Assembly (NCBI GenBank): GCA_030633145.1
Contig: DAOVTM010000261.1
Location: 1-5,896 of the forward strand
Source of the DNA: Desulfobulbaceae bacterium
GTDB taxonomy: Bacteria > Desulfobacterota > Desulfobulbia > Desulfobulbales > Desulfobulbaceae
DNA: 5,896 nucleotides
Reading direction: 5' to 3'
Below are positions 1 through 5,896 of the stretch, piece after piece; positions within the stretch are counted from its first letter, which is position 1, and the number at the start of each line of letters is the position of its first letter. Below the pieces are notes generated by a model, which was not told the DNA's origin, did no database searches, and saw only the letters and a list, made by a program, of their open reading frames with translations. The translations under genes and the position numbers were made by a program.

Positions 1-3000
1 CTGGGATAAACCGGGATGCTTTTGCTGGTGCAGATGGTATTGATCCGGATGATATTGATTCCTCTGTTCTTGGCTTTTCAGATGGGGAAGACACCATTGC
101 CAGAGCTTAAAAATGAGTTCACAAATTAAGGATACATCAATCTCGGTAAATCTATCATCATGCAGCAGGCTGGCGGGTTGCGCCAATTCGATTGCAGGCA
201 TGAGTTGTAAGATCCGGTTCAAACCATAGAGGGTCATGGTACCGGGAAGGGGAAAGGAAAAATGACGGGAAAGCAGTTGCCTCATGTCTGTATAATGACA
301 ATTTTCTCCAGAAGATAACAGTGCCATCATCTGATTATCGTGTCTCTGTTCAGCCTGATGGAGCAGTCCCAGCCGGGTGGACTGCCCAAAGAGGAGAAGA
401 TGAGGGACGCGATTTTTATCAATAGTGTTATTAATTTCATCTTGCCAGAGCCGGGATAAACAGTCGGAAAAATCCTCCCAGAGCGAGTCTTTCTGCTCAG
501 GTGTCTCTCCCGCTTCCCGTTTAAATATTATTGATTTTTGTTCTTGTCCGCTGCTATGGATGCTTAAACCAATGGTCTGCATGTCCTTGGTCACAGGATC
601 GACAATCAGGTGAACAACAAAAATGGATGCGATATTTGCGGGAAAGAGATCAGTTGTCATCTCCCTCCTGAGCAAGATAGTATTAGTACGCAGGGCTGTC
701 ATTGCATCCAGCAGAGCTTTCTTTTGACTGAAACTGAAAGAATCCCTCTCTTCTCTCCCAAGCTCCTGCTGCACAGTCCTGACACCCAGGGAACGCATCT
801 TTGCTATCCCGCCCCTGCTTATCCCGGGAACAAATTGGACATCCTCTTCCAGAAGAGCCTCTTGATAGCAGCACGGAAACCCGCGGCAACTGATACAATG
901 CATCTGGAGCTGCCAGCAAGACTGCCAGGGTTGCACCTCAAGCACCCTCTCAATATTCCTGATGACCGCATCCATGGAGGCAAAATAAGGTTTGAGGTCA
1001 AAGACATGCCGCCGGGCAAGCTCCTCCGGGCAAGGGGTCAGGATAAAGCCTTTGTCCTGTACCGTCAGCCGGGTATTGTTGTTTCTTTGCGGAATGTTTT
1101 GCTGAATAATTTGTTGCAGCAACCATCCATAAAATGCCACCTGCCATTTTTGATAATAACGGGGCTGATGACTGCTTTTGATATCACCAACCTGGAGTGC
1201 AATACTGTTTGTATCCTCACCTTCACCCGGACAAAGTTGAATTAAATCAGGAATACCAACACCGGCTATTTGACCCTGCGATGATTGATCCTGCGATGAT
1301 TGATCCTGCGCTGAAACCTGCAATACATCATCAACGTGTAAAACCGGCTGGACAATATAGCAGTTGCCAGGATTTTCCAATGTTTCAATCTGTTCAAAAC
1401 AGGCCGCTGTTTCGGCAAAACGGGCAGTCAGAGATTGCTTTTGAGCCTGATCATTCCGGGTGGAAAAATTCCTGAAAATCGTATTTTGCTGCTGTAAGTG
1501 GGCGATGATTTTATCTTCAAAGGCAATCCCCTGTGCAAGTCGTAACAAGGAGATTTCAGCGTCATTTTTGTCAGCCATGCCTTTCTCAGGCTGCACTTGG
1601 GTCTGAAAAAATTGCATACTCAACCAGCGTTCACATTGTTGATGGCGAAAATATTCACCAATCATGGTTCCGGTCAAGGCTTTTGGCTGCCTGACACCAT
1701 CCGGGTGGAAGAGATGTGCATGGGTGTCGGGAAGGTGTTTTTTGGCCGCCTCAAGTAACGGTTCAGCGTGACAGGGTATTTCTTGAACCATTTTTTTGGC
1801 TGTTATCAGGGGCAGTCTGCTGAGACCGCCAGGATCACCCTTCACTATTGCAGAGGTACTGTTCGCGCATCGTTTGAAAAAATCAAGCAAGCGGTGATCG
1901 CTGATAAAGCCGGTGAGTTCCAGGCAGAGTAATTCCCTGGGAAGGGTGTAACAAAAGGAATTCATAGAAAACATGGCTGCCATCATCTTGAAATGGGAGC
2001 GAATCCAGGAGGAAAAGTCATCTTCAGTAACAGGAAGAGCAAGTTGTTCAAACTTGATCTGATGAGAACAGATCAGGCCAATCTCATCAGAAATAACGGA
2101 AATATCCTCTCTGTCCTCTTTCTCCAAACCTGCAAAAAAATGTTTTGCGGAGATTGCGAGAATAAGGTTCCCCATGGCTCCAATGAATGTCCGGTACTGC
2201 AATGAACCGTTTTCCAGCCTGACAACCTCAATACCGTTATCCAGCAGCACAGCCCGGCGATCCTTTGCAAGCTCCAGGCGTAGCAGTTCACGGCTGCGGG
2301 CAAAAAGATCAGGAATTTTTTCTGATTTAAGGACTTTGCCCATGGCCTGAGCCACTTCAAACGAGACATGACTCCCCTTGCCGAGCCAGGCAATCTCCTT
2401 GTCATCAACGGTGCTGGCAGGCTCAGCCAGAACCCGCTTGTCATTTTTGTTATCAATTCTGGTTATGAGTAACCGCCTGCCAGCCAGGATGACCCGGTCA
2501 CCCGATTCAATCTGTTTGACCACTGACAGGGGAATATCTGCCACTGCCTCATCCTTGACCAGCAGTTGATACAACTCTTCATTTGGAGGGAAGTTGCTCC
2601 AGATTTTGTATTCAAGCAGAGCCTGCCAATACTGATAGCCGCCTTTGTACAGACCTGTTGTCTTGCTTTTTTTCAGCCATTTTTTCTGAATCAGAGAGGC
2701 AAAAATCTGTTCAAGTTCCAGCTCAATTTCTTGTTCACTGTCTTGTTCACTTTCTTCTTGAGGAATATCTGACTGCCCCTGCCAATGAGCTGCAAAGAGA
2801 TCAATTAACGCAGCCAGGTTGAGTTGTTTTTTTTCATACAGACAGGAGATGATCTGTTGACTCAAAACACTGGCCATTGTACCGGACAGGGCAGATTCCA
2901 CCCTGCCTTCTTCTGCAAGAGCCAGCAGAGCGAGAAAACGCAGCAACTGTTCTCCAGCCCGTTCGCCCTGGCATATTCCCCAAAAATGAATGGTGTCACT

Positions 3001-4068
3001 GCGGCGGTTCGCCCGGCCAATCCGCTGCAGAAAAGCAGACACAGAATCAGGCGGTTCAAAGAGCAGCACTGCATCCACATCACCAACATCAATGCCCAGC
3101 TCAAGGGTACTGGTGGCGACACATATTGCCCGGGATTGTTTACGAAACTGCTGTTCAACAACCTGTCGTTCTCTGGTGTTGAGGTTTGAGTAATGGAGTA
3201 GCACTTTCCCCTGAAAGGCTCCCTGATTGTTCAATAAGCCGAAAATTTTATCACAACGTCCCCGGCTATTGGCAAAGATGAGGATTTTTTGATACCGCCA
3301 TTCATGGGATAAATCAGTTACCAGGCTGATCAACTCGTTTTCATCATCTTTTAAATGAATGAGACGGGGATGGATCTGACGGCGAACATCATCTGTGAGC
3401 AGGACATAATCCGGTCTGAACTGTAAAAAGCTGCATACCGCATCAGGGTCGGCAATGGTCGCGGACAGGGCTATTCTCTGTAAACGGGTTCTGGTGCGGC
3501 GTTCCAGCCGGTGCATGAGCCAGGATAAGTGCTGTCCCCGGTACTGATTGACCAGGGGATGTACTTCATCAATGATAATGGTGCGAACCCGGAGGAGAAA
3601 ACGCTGTAAATCCGTGTTGCTGCTGCCCAGCATGACATCGAGAGATTCAGGAGTGGTAAGGATGATATCCGGGCGGCTATTGGTACCTGATTTCATATCT
3701 CCGGTACGAATGGCAAGGCGTATCCCCAGCCGATCTTTCAGGAGATCGGCAAAACGTCGTCGAATATCCAGAGCCAATGCCCTGGTAGGAACAATATAGA
3801 GAGCAGATATTTTTTTATTCGCGGTATTGCTGTTTTCAGAAATTATCCTTTCCAGGCATGGTGCGAGTACAGCCTCGGTTTTTCCAGAACCGGTTGCTGA
3901 CTGGAGAATAATATCCCTGTTGGCAAGAACAGGCTCAATGGCCTGTTGCTGAATCCGGTGCAGGGTGATAAAAGAGCCGTAGAAAACCCGGAATGTATTG
4001 GGGAGCTGGAGTAGTGGGGTGACAGGAGTCATGTTGCTGCTATCAGGGAAGAAAAGTTGTTTTTTCAT
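1..4068 (-). CDS. Lhr-like SF2 helicase fused to Fe-S RecB/Cas4-type nuclease (TM0106-like); C-terminus beyond window
   Basis: The frame is open for 1356 codons with no stop and leaves the window at base 1. Seen in sequence, helicase part: Walker A ATGSGKT (residues 58-64), PTRALAL (94-100), TTPES (138-142), Walker B DEVH (167-170), SAT (202-204), a motif IV region near 262-276, GIDVGDVD (325-332) and QRIGRANRR (348-356). This is a full SF2 helicase core of Lhr type. A SVLSQQI segment near 400-406 resembles the Lhr winged-helix region, and an acidic linker lies at 437-454. Nuclease part: YFRHQQCERW with Cys812, GIPD with Asp941, VGDIK with Asp962 and Lys964, QVAFY (976-980), then Cys1058, Cys1061 and Cys1066/1067. 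This is the RecB/Cas4/TM0106 pattern, with cysteines placed for a 4Fe-4S cluster. Residues from about 1145 look like a degenerate RNase H-like domain. The expected activity is ATP-driven nucleic acid unwinding coupled to cleavage; a role in DNA repair or phage/plasmid defence is inferred. The ATG at 4068 is chosen because it overlaps the upstream stop as ATGA. I cannot assign a named defence gene; a DpdJ-type helicase is one alternative. Confidence 0.9.
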   Translation of the reverse strand, partial: MKKQLFFPDSSNMTPVTPLLQLPNTFRVFYGSFITLHRIQQQAIEPVLANRDIILQSATGSGKTEAVLAPCLERIISENSNTANKKISALYIVPTRALALDIRRRFADLLKDRLGIRLAIRTGDMKSGTNSRPDIILTTPESLDVMLGSSNTDLQRFLLRVRTIIIDEVHPLVNQYRGQHLSWLMHRLERRTRTRLQRIALSATIADPDAVCSFLQFRPDYVLLTDDVRRQIHPRLIHLKDDENELISLVTDLSHEWRYQKILIFANSRGRCDKIFGLLNNQGAFQGKVLLHYSNLNTRERQVVEQQFRKQSRAICVATSTLELGIDVGDVDAVLLFEPPDSVSAFLQRIGRANRRSDTIHFWGICQGERAGEQLLRFLALLALAEEGRVESALSGTMASVLSQQIISCLYEKKQLNLAALIDLFAAHWQGQSDIPQEESEQDSEQEIELELEQIFASLIQKKWLKKSKTTGLYKGGYQYWQALLEYKIWSNFPPNEELYQLLVKDEAVADIPLSVVKQIESGDRVILAGRRLLITRIDNKNDKRVLAEPASTVDDKEIAWLGKGSHVSFEVAQAMGKVLKSEKIPDLFARSRELLRLELAKDRRAVLLDNGIEVVRLENGSLQYRTFIGAMGNLILAISAKHFFAGLEKEDREDISVISDEIGLICSHQIKFEQLALPVTEDDFSSWIRSHFKMMAAMFSMNSFCYTLPRELLCLELTGFISDHRLLDFFKRCANSTSAIVKGDPGGLSRLPLITAKKMVQEIPCHAEPLLEAAKKHLPDTHAHLFHPDGVRQPKALTGTMIGEYFRHQQCERWLSMQFFQTQVQPEKGMADKNDAEISLLRLAQGIAFEDKIIAHLQQQNTIFRNFSTRNDQAQKQSLTARFAETAACFEQIETLENPGNCYIVQPVLHVDDVLQVSAQDQSSQDQSSQGQIAGVGIPDLIQLCPGEGEDTNSIALQVGDIKSSHQPRYYQKWQVAFYGWLLQQIIQQNIPQRNNNTRLTVQDKGFILTPCPEELARRHVFDLKPYFASMDAVIRNIERVLEVQPWQSCWQLQMHCISCRGFPCCYQEALLEEDVQFVPGISRGGIAKMRSLGVRTVQQELGREERDSFSFSQKKALLDAMTALRTNTILLRREMTTDLFPANIASIFVVHLIVDPVTKDMQTIGLSIHSSGQEQKSIIFKREAGETPEQKDSLWEDFSDCLSRLWQDEINNTIDKNRVPHLLLFGQSTRLGLLHQAEQRHDNQMMALLSSGENCHYTDMRQLLSRHFSFPLPGTMTLYGLNRILQLMPAIELAQPASLLHDDRFTEIDVSLICELIFKLWQWCLPHLKSQEQRNQYHPDQYHLHQQKHPGLSQ
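1275..1310. repeat. 15-bp in-frame tandem repeat within the nuclease coding region
   Basis: The plus-strand unit CCTGCGATGATTGAT occurs twice in perfect copies (1275-1289, 1290-1304), followed by a 6-base partial copy. On the coding strand it gives a repeated Gln-Asp-Gln-Ser-Ser peptide (about residues 921-931). This lies just before the GIPD active-site motif, in a hydrophilic loop. The unit length keeps the frame, so copy-number changes would alter loop length only. Confidence 0.85.
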
Positions 4069-4545
4069 TCCTTTGCAATAGATATAACTTTTTGATACAT
4101 ATCATCTTTGATCCAAAAATTATGCTCATCCCGCAAGGTATCAAGCAAGATTTTAACAGATGATATGAAGCCGTTTTGCTTGGCTTTTAGTAAAAGTCCC
4201 ATTGTTCCTGTGACGGGGATATTATTCAATTGAGCGGTTGTTCTGCCATCTTTATCATCCATCAAACATAATGTTGCCTTGTTTTCCAGAGCGAGGCAGA
4301 TCGCTTCAGCTTCACCTAAATGAAGTAACGGTACCATCTGTTTGACTAAAATAATGTTGGAAATCGGCTGAATAACTATTTTTTTCTGCTCAATACATTT
4401 AATCCATTCATCGTTATTGGAAAAAGAGACTTCAAGTTCATCTGCAACTGCCCTTGGGATGTACACTGTACCACATAATTTTCCAGCAGCATGATGTTGT
4501 TCAAGTGCAGTAGATTACTGATCGGGTTGTATTGCTGACAATCAT
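4065..4545 (-). pseudogene. Frameshifted PIN-domain toxin, DUF3368 family (VapC-like)
   Basis: The C-terminal part is clearly a DUF3368 PIN protein: GEAEAICLA, LMDDKDGR, a GTMGLLLKAK segment and a final AKE. These proteins are PIN-fold ribonucleases acting as toxins with UPF0175 antitoxins. The N-terminus is split over three frames. The ATG at 4545 overlaps the antitoxin stop (ATGA) and gives MIVSNTT, then hits a stop after 14 codons. The next frame gives PISNLLHLNNIMLLE, and the third gives KLCGTVYIPRAV and runs to the end. Adding one C to the CCC run at 4524-4526 and one A to the AAAA run at 4479-4482 restores a continuous 160-residue protein of normal family length, with PIN-type acidic positions in the GEAEA and MDD motifs. 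A GTG at 4466 could start a 133-residue remnant, but it has no convincing ribosome-binding site and lacks the N-terminal active-site strand. The toxin is therefore probably inactive as written, unless the two indels are sequence errors. Its stop overlaps the helicase start. Confidence 0.85.
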
Positions 4546-4802
4546 GATATTTGCTTGAGACAGGCAATGTCTTGCTCTAATTCTTCAGCATCACAATGGA
4601 TTGGTATGCAGTGTTCTGCCAGAAAGCGTTCAAACACCAGTCGATCCATCTTTAACAGGTATGCTCCCTGACCAGAAGAAATAAATCCTTCCTCATATAG
4701 TCGCAATACAAGCTCTTTCATGAGAACTTTTTGCATTCTTTTTTTGGGGAGTTTTATTTGTGCCACTATTTCTGGTGGAATGTGTAAATTTATTGCCTCC
4801 AT
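4542..4802 (-). CDS. UPF0175 family antitoxin of a UPF0175-DUF3368 toxin-antitoxin pair
   Basis: This 86-residue protein matches the UPF0175 layout. It has a short N-terminal strand (INLHIPPEIV, residues 4-13), a helix ending LRLYEEGFISSGQGAYLL (33-50) where the family has LYreGkiSlGkAAEL, and then FERFLAEHCIPIHCDAEEL (57-75), matching the family's FlelL..rgIp.hydeeEl. The family is known as the antitoxin partner of DUF3368 PIN toxins; the middle helices are a likely DNA-binding helix-turn-helix used for autoregulation. The start ATG has a consensus Shine-Dalgarno sequence five bases upstream. The stop overlaps the toxin start by four bases (ATGA), the usual arrangement for this pair. Unlike its toxin the antitoxin is intact, so the pair looks like an orphaned antitoxin now heading an operon that continues into the helicase-nuclease. 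Confidence 0.88.
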   Translation of the reverse strand: MEAINLHIPPEIVAQIKLPKKRMQKVLMKELVLRLYEEGFISSGQGAYLLKMDRLVFERFLAEHCIPIHCDAEELEQDIACLKQIS

Positions 4803-4807
4803 TGTCG

Positions 4808-4815
4808 CCTCCTTT
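4808..4815 (-). promoter_or_regulatory. Strong Shine-Dalgarno sequence for the antitoxin/helicase operon
   Basis: The minus strand reads AAAGGAGG, a consensus ribosome-binding site, five bases before the antitoxin ATG. It fixes that start. It is the only strong site in the three-gene run: the toxin and helicase starts lie inside ATGA overlaps and probably rely on translational coupling. An AAAGGA does sit before the helicase ATG, but directly against it, too close for normal spacing. I see no convincing -35/-10 pair upstream. Confidence 0.75.
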
Positions 4816-4896
4816 GTTTGTAGTACACTTTGTTTTTCCTACATCGTTCTTTTACCGCTATGTGCATAACTAAGAACGCTGGACTGAGCCGCTTAC

Positions 4897-4913
4897 TTCC
4901 GAAATGATCGGAA
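4897..4913. repeat. Perfect 6-bp inverted repeat, possible operator
   Basis: TTCCGA and TCGGAA flank a 5-base spacer. The repeat lies about 95 bases upstream of the antitoxin start, and directly before the plus-strand AAAGGAGG at 4912. UPF0175 antitoxins are expected to bind near their own promoter, so this could be an operator, but its distance from the gene and short arms make chance quite possible. Confidence 0.3.
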
Positions 4914-5299
4914 AGGAGGAAAATGTACTCTCTATGGGGATTGTTTTTAAACTATTGAAACATTGTATTAACTTTTTTGCAAAATATTTTTACGCATCTC
5001 GGGAGAAAGGAGGTTGGATGGTTTATTTTTTTTATAATTCATCTACGGATAATTCTCGTTGCCATGCAATGATTTTTATAGTCTCTCGAAACTATCAAGT
5101 CATGTGGGGTAAAGATTTCTCGCCGTAAAGGTCGAACTTTTAGGGTCGCTCGGGTAAAGCACGAGGTTTAATTAAAAGCAATTATCAGGACAGCATGGAT
5201 GACTCTCCTTTTGAAGGTATTTTACAACATAAGATTCGGTCTATGGAATAGTGAATTGAATACAATTGCTCGATAATTCATGCAGATAATCTTTGAAGA

Positions 5300-5325
5300 G
5301 GACGAGGGATTAAATAAATTCGTCC
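5300..5325. repeat. Inverted repeat GGACGA...TCGTCC, REP-like or terminator-like hairpin
   Basis: Six-base arms GGACGA (5300-5305) and TCGTCC (5320-5325) enclose a 14-base AT-rich loop. It lies 26 bases past the stop of the small minus-strand gene that ends at 5351. It has no long U tract, so it is a weak candidate for an intrinsic terminator. Short palindromes with GGGACGAA-like arms between genes also resemble REP elements. Neither reading is proven. Confidence 0.35.
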
Positions 5326-5350
5326 CCATTACAGGGCATAGCGAACATCA

Positions 5351-5643
5351 TTATTTTACTGTTGCTTGGTGTGCTTGCGTTCTGGGAATCAAGGAAATTA
5401 GTGAACGCAATACTTTATTGACATCTTTCGATGTTGAAAAAAATTCTCGAACGTCAGGCTCAAGCATGACCGCACCATCCTCCAAAGTAAAATAGGAGGT
5501 TTCGATTGTGCCATCTTCCTTGTGGATTCTGACAGAGTGGCCTTTCTCGTAGGCTTCGTGGTATTTTCCACGAACTCCTTTTTTCCAGTGAAGTCATATT
5601 CGGATAACATGTCAGAATCAAAATGAGGCTTAGTTTTCTTCAT
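5351..5643 (-). pseudogene. Small hypothetical protein with a frame break (possible -1 frameshift), antitoxin-like family
   Basis: The first 22 codons from the ATG at 5643 read MKKTKPHFDSDMLSEYDFTG then KK, where small proteins I know from toxin-antitoxin neighbourhoods have a MlpEYDFs start. The familiar continuation is in the -1 frame: GVRGKYHEAYEKG, then HKEDGTIETSYFTLEDGAV and MLEPDVREFFSTSKDVNKVL, close to the usual DVaevFPdsesVNeALR ending, with a stop at 5351-5353. Joined at the AAAAAAG run (5578-5584), the protein would be 97 residues. Without a shift, the ATG frame gives 81 residues whose tail resembles nothing. So either one base is missing or the ribosome shifts by -1. The family's function is not established; an antitoxin or toxin-linked role is inferred from similar proteins, and no toxin partner is visible here. 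The start has only a weak ribosome-binding site, and upstream conservation supports the ATG chosen. Confidence 0.7.
5555..5584 (-). promoter_or_regulatory. Candidate -1 frameshift signal: A AAA AAG heptamer plus hairpin
   Basis: In the frame of the small gene the codons are GGA AAA AAG, so the heptamer A AAA AAG (5578-5584) is in exactly the register used for -1 slippage in bacterial dnaX and IS3-family genes. Three bases later come TTCGTGG (5568-5574), a 6-base loop, and CCACGAA (5555-5561), a perfect 7-bp stem. A -1 shift here leads straight into the conserved GVRGKY frame. Against it: the spacer is shorter than usual, no internal Shine-Dalgarno stimulator is seen upstream, and the stem lies in codons that protein conservation could fix anyway. 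Confidence 0.35.
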
Positions 5644-5896
5644 AGGTTCTTCGCTCGTGTTTTGTAGTCTTTCGGCAACTAATAATTCGAATCAAGATTG
5701 TGTCGTTATCACTTTTTTGCTCAGTGTGAACAACAAGCAATAATTGACTATTTGAGGAAATACCAATACTAATCTTCAACGCTAACCCAAACTATACCAC
5801 CCATACTAACGTAAACTGTACCACTTCTTTTTAGCTTCATCCCATAACTTCATCAGTTATTTCTTCATACTTTCAACCACTATCCTATTTACACCA
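5644..5896. other. AT-rich right edge without a recognised gene
   Basis: This is the upstream region of the broken small gene, followed by the spaced direct repeats and then about 70 bases to the window edge. No open frame of useful length is present on either strand. A short minus-strand frame just right of the repeats reads LMKLWDEAKKKWYSLR and stops inside the second repeat; it could be the end of a coding sequence entering from the right, but is too short to judge. Confidence 0.4.
5782..5824. repeat. Two spaced 19-bp direct repeats, possible insertion-sequence end
   Basis: CTAACCCAAACTATACCAC (5782-5800) and CTAACGTAAACTGTACCAC (5806-5824) match at 16 of 19 bases and are five bases apart. 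On the minus strand they read GTGGTACAGTTT and GTGGTATAGTTT. Repeated transposase-binding motifs near the tips are typical of IS21-family ends, and these motifs look similar to me. No transposase gene or exact tip is visible, so the assignment is tentative. Confidence 0.4.

Larger units (their letters stand above)
4803..5350. other. Intergenic region without a convincing gene
   Basis: This AT-rich stretch separates the helicase operon from the broken small gene to its right. The only sizeable plus-strand frame (4934-5128, 64 codons from its second ATG) has two AAAGGAGG sequences: 4912-4919, before an ATG at 4923 (11 codons, other frame) and the ATG at 4934; and 5006-5013, four bases before an ATG at 5018. 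Its product is rich in Phe, Tyr, Lys and Ser and resembles nothing I recognise. Just downstream, other frames read ISRRKGRTFRVARVKHEV to a stop near 5171, and MDDSPFEGILQHKIRSME ending near 5250. These look somewhat protein-like and could be scraps of a decayed gene. I cannot join them by one simple repair, so no CDS is called. Confidence 0.5.

Noticed and set aside
610..1245. 211-codon open frame on the plus strand
   Set aside because: It is antisense to the nuclease part of the large minus-strand gene, which has clear family motifs there; the plus-strand product has no recognisable domain.
2073..2456. Minus-strand 127-codon frame
   Set aside because: It is out of frame within the large helicase-nuclease gene, which is continuous here, so it is not evidence of a frameshift.
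2824..3189. Plus-strand open frame of 121 codons and several overlapping smaller ones
   Set aside because: These lie opposite helicase motifs V and VI and the region after them; they are by-products of the codon composition of the real gene.
4032..4034. Met13 as an alternative helicase start
   Set aside because: No ribosome-binding site precedes this ATG, while the ATG at 4068 forms an ATGA overlap with the toxin stop.
4479..4526. Programmed frameshifting as the explanation for the two toxin breaks
   Set aside because: Neither site forms an X XXY YYZ slippery heptamer in the correct register, and two shifts within about 45 bases are implausible.
4376..4567. 63-codon minus-strand frame as a separate gene
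   Set aside because: Its middle part is the displaced N-terminal segment of the PIN toxin (PISNLLHLNNIMLLE) and its ends read out of frame through conserved sequence.
5280..5495. 71-codon plus-strand frame
   Set aside because: It overlaps the hairpin at 5300-5325 and the conserved end of the minus-strand small gene in antisense, and resembles no family.
1..5896. CRISPR array, tRNA or rRNA genes
   Set aside because: No regularly spaced repeats beyond the two short cases reported, and no cloverleaf or rRNA-like sequence was seen.

Overview
The window reads as bacterial accessory DNA from a Gram-negative of moderate GC content. The large helicase gene and the toxin-antitoxin family pairing would fit a Desulfobacterota or sulfur-cycle proteobacterium, but nothing here fixes the taxon and that is a weak guess. 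All recognisable genes lie on the minus strand. The left two thirds is one long gene. The right third is visibly AT-richer, mostly broken or non-coding, and ends near what may be a transposon end.

Positions 1-4068 (minus) hold the first 1356 codons of a giant protein that runs off the left edge. It fuses a complete Lhr-like SF2 helicase core (Walker A, DEVH box, SAT motif, QRIGRANRR motif VI), winged-helix and beta-rich accessory regions, and a RecB/Cas4-type PD-(D/E)XK nuclease of the TM0106 type. The nuclease has four cysteines placed like a 4Fe-4S cluster. The visible end looks like a degenerate RNase H-like domain.

Directly upstream, and linked by two ATGA overlaps, is a UPF0175-DUF3368 toxin-antitoxin pair: an intact 86-residue antitoxin (4542-4802) and a PIN-domain toxin (4065-4545). 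The toxin is broken by two single-base losses, which put its N-terminus in three frames. Antitoxin, toxin and helicase-nuclease therefore form one compact operon behind a strong Shine-Dalgarno sequence.

From 4803 to 5350 there is no convincing gene, only small inverted repeats and two consensus ribosome-binding-like sequences on the plus strand. At 5351-5643 (minus) there is another small gene, whose start and end sit in different frames. The break falls exactly on an in-register A AAA AAG slippery heptamer followed by a perfect 7-bp hairpin, so it could be a dead gene, a sequencing error or a -1 programmed frameshift. The last 250 bases contain two spaced direct repeats resembling the repeated transposase-binding ends of some insertion sequences.

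The main interest is the helicase-nuclease fusion translationally coupled to a toxin-antitoxin pair, a plausible anti-mobile-element module. No function is shown by the sequence alone. All three gene breaks can be repaired by adding one base to a homopolymer, so the raw reads should be checked before calling pseudogenes.
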